Under the pieces are notes generated by a model. It was not told the origin of the DNA and made no database searches. It saw nothing but the letters and a program-made list of their open reading frames with translations. A stretch of DNA of 63,707 bases. Source: DATCZS01 sp036525795. Lineage in GTDB: Bacteria; Actinomycetota; Acidimicrobiia; Spongiisociales; ZC4RG35. Positions 8,272-16,088 of this stretch are shown here, piece by piece (the stretch's first letter is position 1; each line of letters opens with the position of its first letter). A program made the translations under genes and the position numbers. The stretch covers positions 1-63,707 of the forward strand of contig DATCZS010000174.1 of assembly GCA_036525795.1 (NCBI GenBank), given 5' to 3'.

Positions 8272-10752
8272 TCACTCGACGGTGATCCAGACCGTGGCCG
8301 TTCCACATGACCCGGCGGCATTGCACACGCGGTACGTGAAGGAGTCCGACCCCACGTAGCCGGGGTCCGGGCGGTACCGCACGTTGCCGGACCTGCCCAC
8401 GTCTGTGATCTCGCCGAAGTCCGGCGGATCGATGATCGTGACGGTCGTCTTGTCGATGTTTCCATCGTTGGAGGACACGTTGATGACCGCCGCTTTGCTC
8501 TCAGTGGTCGAGAGGTAGTCGTCCTGTGGAGCGATCGACGGCAGGGTGATCGTCACGGTGACGGTCGCCGAGGAACACAGACCGCCCGTGTCGCACGCCC
8601 TGTAGCCGAACGAGGCGGTGCCCGAGCCGGTGGCCGGCGGCGTGTAGACGATCTGGTTCCCCGATGTCGACGCCGTCCCCAGGTTCGGTGCGTCGACGCC
8701 TCCGATGCTGAGCTGATCCCCTTCGGGATCCGAGTCGTTGGCGAGCACCGGAATCGTCACAGGCACTCCGGCGGTGGTGCTCGCCGAGTCCGGATTGGCG
8801 ACGGGTGCGCCGCCGCCGGGCAGAACCGTCACATTGACGGTGGCGCGCACGGTCACCGTTCCGTCGGAGACGTCGATCGCGACGGGCACATCGCCTGAGA
8901 ATCCCACAGGCGGCTGGTAGCTGAACCGGCTGCAGTCGGCGGGGACGGTTGCTGCTCCGACTGGAGGGGCGGTGGAAAGGGCACAGCGGATCGGGTCGCC
9001 GTCGATGTCCGTGTAGCCGAGCGGGCTCGACACGAGCGTTCCTCCCGGGGTGGTCAGCGCGAGGTCGGGGGCCGTAGGGGCGTCGTTGACGGGAGAGATC
9101 ACGACGCTCACCGAGGCCGTCGAACAGGCGCCCGCCGCATCGCAGATCCGGTACTCGATCCGGTCGTTGCCGTGGCGGTTGGGCGAGGGGACGTAGGTGA
9201 TTCGAGCGGCCTGTACCGATGCGCTGCCCAGCGCCGGACTTCCGACCACTGCCAGAGTGGCCGGCTCGAGATTGCCGTCCGGGTCGCTGTCGTTGGCCAG
9301 CACGTCGACTCTCACGGAGGTGTCCTCTGCGAGGGTGGCGCGGTCGTCACGGGCGAGAGGGGGAACGTTTGCGAGGACCCCCGGAACAGTGGTCGATGTC
9401 GTGGTGACCGACGGTCCGGGTGTCGAAGTGGTCGTCGACGTACCGGGAGCGGAATCCCCGTTGCCGCCTTCGGGCGCCGAGGTGTCCGGTGCAACGTCTT
9501 CGCCGACGGCCGGCGATCCCACGGGCACGATCTCCGTTCCCGGACTCGGTGTGACGGTTGTCTCGGCGCCGGAGGCATCGGCGGGGCGTTCGGCCGCGAC
9601 CTGGTCGCGCAAACCTGCCCCGGCGATGATCACCTGGACCAGCTCGGTGGGCCGGATGTCGACCGGGGCAGGTACCGCTCCGATGACCAGGGAGGTCGTC
9701 ATGAGGGCGGACGAGGCCATGAGGGTGACGGCATCCCGGCCGAACTGGGGGAGTCCCCGGAGGAATGGGATCTCGGTGAGGACCGCCAGGGGACCGGTGC
9801 TCCAGCGGAGCTTTCCGAGGGAGACGTTCATGAGGGCTCTGGCGACGTTCGGGTCGAACTGCCGTCCGGCCATGTCGGCGACCTCTTCTCGGGCCTTGGC
9901 AGGGGTCTTGGCGCGCTGGTACGAACGCCCGCTCGTCATGACGTCGTACGCGTCCGCCACTGCGACGATCCGGGCGCCGAGGGCGATGTCGGTCCCTGCC
10001 AGACCGTGTGGGTAGCCGCTTCCGTCCCAGCGTTCGTGATGGTGCTCGATCGTCTTGGCCCACTCGCCCAGCCAGGGGATTAGTGGCGCCACCAGATGCA
10101 TGCCGTGGATCGGGTGCTGGCGGACCTGGTGCCATTCGTCCTCGGTCAGCGCAGTGTCCTTGTTGAGGATCTCGCCTGAGATCTCCAGCTTCCCCACGTC
10201 GTGGAGGAGGGCTGCCCAGCGGAGTCTGTCCCGATCCGGTTCGGGAAGGCCGAGTTCGCCGGCCAGCAGTTCGGTGTATGCCCTGGTTCGCTCCGAGTGT
10301 CCTCTCGTCTTGCGATCGTGGTTCGACAGCGCCGCCGACAACGAGAGGATGAGCTCTGCCATCTCCGCCAGGTCGGCATCCCCACCCTGTTCGGCATCCG
10401 CGATCCGCCGCCGCAACTCGCTCGGATTGCCCGCCCTGCGGGCCATCTTCAACCGGCTCGGCGCCTGATCGGGGAAGAGCATCGTCATCTTCAGGAGCAC
10501 CGTCAGCGGCAGCAGCTTGCGGGCCAGGCGGTCGGTACCGGTCGCCGCGACGGAGGCCGCCGCGATCACCGTGATCCACCATGTGAGGATCTCGTAGGCG
10601 CTGGTGGGTTGGGCCATCAGCCGGGAGACCGCACCGCCCACGAGAAACCCGACTGCCAGCGGCACCAGGAAGATGAGCACGCGAAGCGACCAGGCGGTGA
10701 TCCGCCTGGGTTGCCATCGGTCGCCGGGTTGGATGGGCCCCTTGGAGTTCAT
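8272..10752 (-). CDS. Membrane HD-GYP phosphodiesterase with extracellular cadherin/Big-like repeats
   Basis: 826 residues from ATG 10752, preceded by GAGGAGG; an in-frame ATG 18 bases further up is less well placed. Two helices (about 24-44 and 55-72) precede a cytoplasmic HD-GYP domain (about 140-310) with RGHSERT, LLHDVGK, QHPIHG, EHHHERWDGSGYPHGL and VADAYDVMTSGRSY, all metal ligands and the GYP motif intact, so c-di-GMP hydrolysis is expected. A further hydrophobic segment (about 340-362) leads to a Thr/Ser/Pro-rich linker and about four Ig-like repeats of roughly 90 residues containing VLANDSDPDG, VNDAPTAPD and SFTYRVCNAAGSCG, typical of Big/cadherin-like adhesin modules. The predicted layout puts catalysis inside and the repeats outside. 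It follows aceE on the same strand. Confidence 0.87.
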   Translation of the reverse strand: MNSKGPIQPGDRWQPRRITAWSLRVLIFLVPLAVGFLVGGAVSRLMAQPTSAYEILTWWITVIAAASVAATGTDRLARKLLPLTVLLKMTMLFPDQAPSRLKMARRAGNPSELRRRIADAEQGGDADLAEMAELILSLSAALSNHDRKTRGHSERTRAYTELLAGELGLPEPDRDRLRWAALLHDVGKLEISGEILNKDTALTEDEWHQVRQHPIHGMHLVAPLIPWLGEWAKTIEHHHERWDGSGYPHGLAGTDIALGARIVAVADAYDVMTSGRSYQRAKTPAKAREEVADMAGRQFDPNVARALMNVSLGKLRWSTGPLAVLTEIPFLRGLPQFGRDAVTLMASSALMTTSLVIGAVPAPVDIRPTELVQVIIAGAGLRDQVAAERPADASGAETTVTPSPGTEIVPVGSPAVGEDVAPDTSAPEGGNGDSAPGTSTTTSTPGPSVTTTSTTVPGVLANVPPLARDDRATLAEDTSVRVDVLANDSDPDGNLEPATLAVVGSPALGSASVQAARITYVPSPNRHGNDRIEYRICDAAGACSTASVSVVISPVNDAPTAPDLALTTPGGTLVSSPLGYTDIDGDPIRCALSTAPPVGAATVPADCSRFSYQPPVGFSGDVPVAIDVSDGTVTVRATVNVTVLPGGGAPVANPDSASTTAGVPVTIPVLANDSDPEGDQLSIGGVDAPNLGTASTSGNQIVYTPPATGSGTASFGYRACDTGGLCSSATVTVTITLPSIAPQDDYLSTTESKAAVINVSSNDGNIDKTTVTIIDPPDFGEITDVGRSGNVRYRPDPGYVGSDSFTYRVCNAAGSCGTATVWITVE

Positions 10753-10772
10753 CGTCCTCCTCGACTGCATTG

Positions 10773-10788
10773 CATCGGCAGACCGATG
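10773..10788 (-). promoter_or_regulatory. Inverted repeat in the HD-GYP gene leader
   Basis: Perfect 6-bp inverted repeat CATCGG/CCGATG with a four-base loop, about 20 bases before the HD-GYP start codon in the aceE to HD-GYP gap (10753-10887). It could be an operator or an RNA hairpin. I find no c-di-GMP riboswitch core in the gap. Confidence 0.3.
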
Positions 10789-10887
10789 TGATGAGTCGAG
10801 CGAAATGATTCGAAAGAACCAGGGGGAAAGAGCGTCGCTTCGGGAGGCGGTCCCCGCGAGTGCGCCGTGCCGAGGCTGCCGGACCGG

Positions 10888-13602
10888 CTATCTCCTCCAG
10901 GGGCTGGTCAGTTCGGGGTTGATGCCGTAGCGATCGAGGGCATCGTGGACTGCGGCGGGGTCGATGGCCCCCTGTGTGACGAGAGCGGAGAGGGTGGCGA
11001 CGACCACGTGACCGGTGTCGGTCTCGAAGAACCGCCGGAGCGCCGTCCTGGTGTCCGATCGTCCGAAGCCATCTGTGCCGAGTGTCACGAACTGGCCGGG
11101 AACCCAACGCCCGATCTGGTCGGGAACCATGCGCATGAAGTCGGTGACCGCCACGATCGGGCCTCCCACGTCCGCGAGGAGCTGGGTCACCCGAGGTACC
11201 CGGGGTGGTTGGGTCGGGTGCAGCAGGTTCCACCGCTCGGTGTCCATCGCCTCTTCGCGCAGCCTCTTGTAGGAGGTGGCCGACCACAGCTCGACGCCCA
11301 CGCCGTAGTGTTCGGCCAACTCGGCCTGTGCCTCGCGGGCGGCGAGATTGGCGGTGCCGGAGAAGAGGATCGCCGCCCTCCGCGGAGACCCTTCTGGGGC
11401 GTCCGACCACCGGTAGAGGCCCTCGAGGACGCCGTGCTCGGCGCCTGCCGGCCTCGGTGGCTGTGCGTAGTTCTCGTTGTACACCGTCAGGTAGTAGAAG
11501 ACGTCCTCTTCGTCGCGGTACATGCGCCGGATGCCGTCTTCGATGACCACGCCGAGTTCGTAGGCGAACGCAGGGTCGTACGCTTCGCAGGTGGGCACCA
11601 CCGAGGCCAGGATGTGGCTGTGGCCGTCCTGGTGTTGGAGGCCCTCGCCCTGAAGGGTCGTGCGGCCGGCCGTCGCGCCGAGAAGGAAGCCCCTGGTGCG
11701 GGCGTCGGCCGCCGCCCACAGGAGGTCGCCCACCCGCTGCCATCCGAACATCGAGTAGTAGATGTAGAACGGGACCATCGGAACGCCCCTGGTCGCATAC
11801 GAGGTTCCGGCGGCGATCCACGAGGCCGTCGAGCCCGCTTCGGTGATGCCCTCCTCGAGGATCTGGCCGTTCTTGGCCTCTATGTACGCAAGGAGCATCG
11901 CGGCGTCGACCGGCTCGTACAGCTGGCCCTTGCTGGCGTAGATCTTCAGCTCCCGGAAGAGGGAGTCCATGCCGAACGTGCGCGCCTCGTCCGGCACGAT
12001 CGGCACCATCCGGGGCCCGAACGTCTCGTTTCGCGCCAGGTTCCTCAGCAGGCGGGTGAATGCGGTGGTGGTCGATGCCTCGACTTTTCCCGATCCGGCG
12101 TAGATCTCACGGAAGTCGTCGTCGGTGGGCAGCTCCAGCGGCACCCGAACCCGGGTCGATCGGGACGGGATCGAGCCACCGAGCCTGGCGCGGGTGTCCA
12201 TCAGGTACCGGTACTCGGGGGAGTCTTCGGCCGGGCGGAAGTACGGCGGATCGTTGTCTCCGTCCAGCGCCTCCTCCGGGATCTCGTCCTCGAGATGCAG
12301 TCGGGACCGCAGGTCGAGCAGCTGTTTGTTGGTCAGCTCTTTGATCTGGTGGGTGGCGTTGCGGCCTTCGACGTCCGGTCCCAGCGTCCATCCCTTGATG
12401 GTCTTGGCCAGAATCACCGTGGGCGCCCCGGTCTGCTCGGTGGCGGCGCGGTAGGCGGCGTAGATCTTGTGCACGTCGTGACCGCCCCGCCGGAGGGCCC
12501 AGATCTCTGCATCGGTCATGTGATCGACCAGCGCCAGGGCCCTCGGGTCCTTGCCGAAGAAGTGCTCCCGCACGAACGTGCCGTTCTCCGCCTTGTAGCG
12601 CTGGTACTCGCCGTCGACCGTGGAGTTCATGACGTCGACCAGGGCACCATCCGTGTCCGCTTCCAGCAGCGGATCCCAGTTCGACCCCCAGATCACCTTG
12701 AGGACGTTCCACCCGGCCCCGCGGAACATCGCTTCGAGCTCCTGGATGATCTTTCCGTTCCCGCGCACCGGGCCGTCGAGTCGCTGGAGGTTGCAGTTGA
12801 TGACCCATGTCAGGTTGTCGAGGCCTTCGCGAGCGGCGAGCGAGATCGATCCGAGCGTCTCGGGCTCGTCGGTCTCGCCATCGCCCACGAAACACCACAC
12901 GCGTGAGTCGGAGGTGTCGTCGATGCCGCGATGCTTCAAGTACTTGTTGAACCGGGCCTGGTAGATGGAGTTGATGGGCCCCAGGCCCATCGACACGGTC
13001 GGGTATTCCCAGAACTCCGGCATCAGACGGGGATGCGGGTAGGAAGAGAGGCCGCGTCCTCCGATCTCGGTGCGGAAGTTGTCCAGGTGGATCTCGTCCA
13101 TCCGGCGCTCGAGAAAGGCCCTGGCATAGATGCCGGGCGCGGCGTGGCCCTGGACGTAGACGGCATCCCCCGGACCACCGAGCGCCTTGCCGCGCCAGAA
13201 GTGGTTGAACCCCACCTCGTACAGGAGCGCGGACGAGGCGAAGGTGGACAGGTGACCGCCGATGCCCTTCGCCTTGTGGTTCGCTTTGATCACCATGACG
13301 GCGGCGTTCCACCGGATGAAGCGACGGATGCGTTTCTCCAGCCACTCGTCGCCCGGGTAGGCCGGCTCTTCACCCTGCGGGATGGTGTTGATGTATGGGG
13401 TGGAAACCGAACCCGGGAACCCGATCGCCATGCGGTTGGCACGCTCGACCAGCTTCGCCATCAGGAAGCGCCCACGAGTCGAACCCTGCTCGGCGACCAC
13501 CGCATCCAGCGAGGCGATCCACTCCTCGGTCTCGACCGGGTCGGCATCGTGCAGTTGGTGTACGAAGCCGTCGATGAACGTCAGATCACGGTCCGGGGTC
13601 AT
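10888..13602 (-). CDS. aceE: Pyruvate dehydrogenase E1 component (homodimeric type)
   Basis: 904 residues, matching the homodimeric AceE family (about 890-930). Early motifs YINTIPQGEEPAYPGD and KANHKAKGIGGHLSTFAS are characteristic, and the thiamine-diphosphate motif appears as CFVGDGETDEPETLG ending in INCNLQRLDGPV. The middle domain has LAYIEAKNGQILEEGITEAG. The enzyme decarboxylates pyruvate with ThDP and acetylates the lipoyl domain of E2. No E2 or E3 gene is in the window. The start ATG (13602-13600) overlaps the stop of the upstream hydrolase by four bases, so expression is coupled. Confidence 0.95.
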   Translation of the reverse strand: MTPDRDLTFIDGFVHQLHDADPVETEEWIASLDAVVAEQGSTRGRFLMAKLVERANRMAIGFPGSVSTPYINTIPQGEEPAYPGDEWLEKRIRRFIRWNAAVMVIKANHKAKGIGGHLSTFASSALLYEVGFNHFWRGKALGGPGDAVYVQGHAAPGIYARAFLERRMDEIHLDNFRTEIGGRGLSSYPHPRLMPEFWEYPTVSMGLGPINSIYQARFNKYLKHRGIDDTSDSRVWCFVGDGETDEPETLGSISLAAREGLDNLTWVINCNLQRLDGPVRGNGKIIQELEAMFRGAGWNVLKVIWGSNWDPLLEADTDGALVDVMNSTVDGEYQRYKAENGTFVREHFFGKDPRALALVDHMTDAEIWALRRGGHDVHKIYAAYRAATEQTGAPTVILAKTIKGWTLGPDVEGRNATHQIKELTNKQLLDLRSRLHLEDEIPEEALDGDNDPPYFRPAEDSPEYRYLMDTRARLGGSIPSRSTRVRVPLELPTDDDFREIYAGSGKVEASTTTAFTRLLRNLARNETFGPRMVPIVPDEARTFGMDSLFRELKIYASKGQLYEPVDAAMLLAYIEAKNGQILEEGITEAGSTASWIAAGTSYATRGVPMVPFYIYYSMFGWQRVGDLLWAAADARTRGFLLGATAGRTTLQGEGLQHQDGHSHILASVVPTCEAYDPAFAYELGVVIEDGIRRMYRDEEDVFYYLTVYNENYAQPPRPAGAEHGVLEGLYRWSDAPEGSPRRAAILFSGTANLAAREAQAELAEHYGVGVELWSATSYKRLREEAMDTERWNLLHPTQPPRVPRVTQLLADVGGPIVAVTDFMRMVPDQIGRWVPGQFVTLGTDGFGRSDTRTALRRFFETDTGHVVVATLSALVTQGAIDPAAVHDALDRYGINPELTSPWRR

Positions 13603-14540
13603 GAGGGGAGCCTACTTGCCGGGTGTGGATCGACGTGAGCGGCGTCGGCGCGTCCGGCCGGTCCTGGGGCGTGCGACGCCTTCAGTCCATCGGCGATGAG
13701 GTGGGCCACGAGGGCCGGCTGCTCGAGCATGGGGACATGGCCCGCCTCCGGCACTTCCACCGAGTGCCATGTCGGGCGGCGGGCGGCCAGGCGCTCGAGC
13801 GACGCCGGAGTGACCACCCGGTCGTGGGCTCCCCAGATCAGCGTCGTCGGCTGGGGAATGGTGTCGATCAGGCGATCGAAGCGGGATCGGGCGACCAGTG
13901 TTCTCCCGACGGAGCGGGCCGATTGGGAGAACGCCCGGGCCGTCCACGGCATCTGGCGTCGGAGTGTTGCCATCCTGACTGCGAGCGCCCGGATCGCGTG
14001 TGGCAGGGCGTGGGGCCGATGCGCCACGATCCGGTAGATCTCGTCGACGTGTTGTTCGACGTCCACGGTGCGCAGCTGTCTGCGGATCACGACCGGTCCC
14101 AACACCGGGAGCGCCCGCATGGCGAGTCGCATCGTGGTGGCGGGGTCGGAGGGGGGACGATCGCCCGGCCATGGTGTCGCAGGGGCGATCAGCACGAGCC
14201 GCTCGACGAGAGCCGGATGGGTGACCGCCAGCAGTTCGGCCACGAGGCCTCCCATCGAGTTCCCGACCACGGTTGCCCGTTCTGGGCCGAGGCGGCCGAT
14301 CAGTTGGGCGACGGTGTCCACGTGGGTGTCGAGATCGTGGCGCCTCGCCGGCGCCGACAACCCGAATCCGGGGAGGTCGATCGCCACCACCCGCCCGAGC
14401 CTCGTCAGATCGTCGGCGATCAGGCTCCAGTTCTCGGCGTATCCCCCCAACCCGTGGACCAGCACGAAGAGCCGGCCGCCGCCGCCGCTGTCCAACACCC
14501 TGCAGGGGATGCCGCCCAGCGTGACATAGGAGGCGTACAT
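13599..14540 (-). CDS. Alpha/beta-fold hydrolase
   Basis: 313 residues from ATG 14540. The fold signature is clear: LFVLVHGLGGYAENW (oxyanion loop HG), VVAIDLPGFGLSAP, nucleophile elbow VVGNSMGGLVAEL with Ser, then TTLIWGAHDRVVTPASL (Asp) and VPEAGHVPMLEQP (His). Substrate unknown; lipases, esterases and C-C hydrolases share these motifs. It lies upstream of and overlaps aceE (ATGA at 13602-13599), and diverges from the radical SAM gene with only 42 bp between the start codons. The frame stays open upstream to 15560, but that part is antisense to the radical SAM gene. Confidence 0.85.
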   Translation of the reverse strand: MYASYVTLGGIPCRVLDSGGGGRLFVLVHGLGGYAENWSLIADDLTRLGRVVAIDLPGFGLSAPARRHDLDTHVDTVAQLIGRLGPERATVVGNSMGGLVAELLAVTHPALVERLVLIAPATPWPGDRPPSDPATTMRLAMRALPVLGPVVIRRQLRTVDVEQHVDEIYRIVAHRPHALPHAIRALAVRMATLRRQMPWTARAFSQSARSVGRTLVARSRFDRLIDTIPQPTTLIWGAHDRVVTPASLERLAARRPTWHSVEVPEAGHVPMLEQPALVAHLIADGLKASHAPGPAGRADAAHVDPHPASRLPS

Positions 14541-14569
14541 GCCGCCGGACGATACCCGGGCGTTGTTCG

Positions 14570-14575
14570 TAGGAT
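14570..14575 (+). promoter_or_regulatory. -10 box of the radical SAM gene (leaderless)
   Basis: TAGGAT ends seven bases before GTG 14583, the distance expected when transcription starts at the start codon. This is the main reason for choosing GTG 14583 over ATG 14574, which lies inside the box. No clear -35 box is visible. Confidence 0.5.
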
Positions 14576-14582
14576 GGTCGTG

Positions 14583-15956
14583 GTGCGGGTCCTGCTTCTC
14601 TCCACATACGAGCTCGGCCATCAGCCGCTGCACGTTGCGTCTCCGGCGGCAGTCCTGATGTCGGCCGGTCACGATGTGATGGCCGTGGACCTCTCGATCG
14701 ATCGTCTGGGAGACGAGGCGATCGAGTGGGCCGAGGCGGTGGGAATCTCGGTGCCCATGCACACGGCGTTGCGGCTGGCGGCGGGTGTGGTCGATCGGTG
14801 CCGGCGAATCCGGCCCGGTCTGCCGATCGCCCTCTACGGCCTCTACGCGGGGATGAACCCTGAGCTCGACGTCGACGCCATGCTGGTCGGGGAGTACGAG
14901 GCCGGCCTCCTGAGTTGGGTCGGGGACACGACCGGAGGCGGGCTGGCGGTGGACCTCGGCCGCCAGTCGTTTCAGGTTCCCGAGCGGGGCCTGCTGCCCC
15001 CGCTCGACGCCTATGCCCACCTCCGGACAGGCGACCTGCATCGGGTGGTCGGCTATGTCGAGGCGTCGCACGGGTGTCGCCACCGCTGCCGGCACTGTCC
15101 GATTCCTGCGGTGTACGACGGTCGCTACCGGATCGTCGGGGAGGAGACGGTGGTGGCCGACGTGCTGGCCCAGGTGGAGGCCGGAGCCGGACACATCACG
15201 TTCGGGGATCCCGACTTCCTCAATGGCCCTGCGTACGCGATGGCGGTACTGGAGCGGTGCCACCGCGAGGTACCCGCGGTGACGTTCGACGTGACGATCA
15301 AAGTGGAACACCTGCTCAGGCACTCCGACCTGGTGAGACGCCTGCCGGGCCTGGGTGTGTTGTTTGCGATCTCGGCGTTCGAGTCCACCGACGACAGGAC
15401 GCTGCGCCTTCTCGAGAAGGGCCACACCGTGGCGGACATGCGCGCCGCCATGGACCTGTGCAGGGAGGTGGGACTCGACCTCCATCCGTCGTGGATGCCG
15501 TTCGTGCCGTGGACGGCGCCGGGCGACGTGGTCGACATCTTCCGATTCCTGGACGGTCACGATCTGTTGACCATCACCGACCCCGTCCAGATGTCGATCA
15601 AGCTGCTCATCCCGCCCGGGTCCCTGATGCTCGAGGTGCCCGAGGTGGCAGAGGCGGTGGGCGACTTCGATCCCGGAGCCCTCGGCTACCAGTGGGCGTT
15701 CGCCGATCCGGCGGCCGGCGTCCTCCAGCAGTCCCTGGCCGGGATGGCGGAGGAGGCCGACGCGGTTGGGCGCGATCCGGTCGAGACGCTGGTGGCGATG
15801 TGGGCGGTGGCGCTCGATGCGGCGGGAGCCGATGCGAGCGAGGCCCAGATCCCGCCCGGCGCCACGGTCGGACGTCCGCGGATGACAGAGTCCTGGTTCT
15901 GCTGAGCGGAGCCCACCGGGCGTCAGGTCGACGCCCTCGACGACCGTCCGACGTGA
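14583..15956 (+). CDS. Radical SAM selenoprotein with CUAEP tail (UGA 15903-15905 read as Sec)
   Basis: Start at GTG 14583 gives MRVLLLSTYELGHQPLHVAS. Residues up to about 130 resemble a B12-binding-like Rossmann region. The radical SAM cluster motif is SHGCRHRCRHCPIP (CxxxCxxC) at about residues 161-174, followed by GHITFGDPDFLNGP. At codon 441 the frame meets TGA after ESWFC, and continues without a break as Ala-Glu-Pro-Thr-Gly-Arg-Gln for 17 more residues to TGA 15954-15956. The resulting tail C-U-A-E-P-T-G matches the radical SAM family I recall being named CUAEP/CCAEP-tail radical SAM (seleno)protein. A SECIS-like hairpin follows the UGA immediately. Total 457 residues including Sec441. 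The reaction is unknown; a Cys-Sec redox tail that reaches the active site is plausible. No selA, selB, selD or tRNA-Sec gene is in this window. Confidence 0.85.
15903..15936 (+). promoter_or_regulatory. Bacterial SECIS element
   Basis: The UGA at 15903-15905 is followed by a perfect 7-bp stem GGGCGTC (15918-15924) and GACGCCC (15930-15936) closing the five-base loop AGGTC (15925-15929). The loop lies 19 bases after the UGA. Bacterial SECIS elements carry a GGU-type apical loop about 16-37 bases after the UGA, and the E. coli fdhF loop also contains AGGUC. This is the element SelB would bind. Confidence 0.82.
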
Positions 15957-16088
15957 TCGGCGCAGAGGTCATGTCCCCGTCAGCGCATCTCCGCGCACTG
16001 TGAAGGCGGATCCCCCGAGTCTGACGCTCGATGAGTTCGCCATAGAACGCCCGCACCGGTGGCTGGAGAATGGCGATCGCCGGTGGGA

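Noticed and set aside
10753..10887. c-di-GMP riboswitch before the HD-GYP gene
   Set aside because: Only a short inverted repeat is present; the conserved GEMM core is absent.
13623..14582. N-terminal extension of the radical SAM gene
   Set aside because: Antisense to the alpha/beta hydrolase; the -10 box at 14570 and the conserved MRVLLLSTYELG start place the beginning at 14583.
15903..15905. TGA as the true stop of the radical SAM gene
   Set aside because: The frame continues as the family-specific AEPTG tail and a SECIS hairpin follows at the right distance, so read-through as Sec is far more likely.
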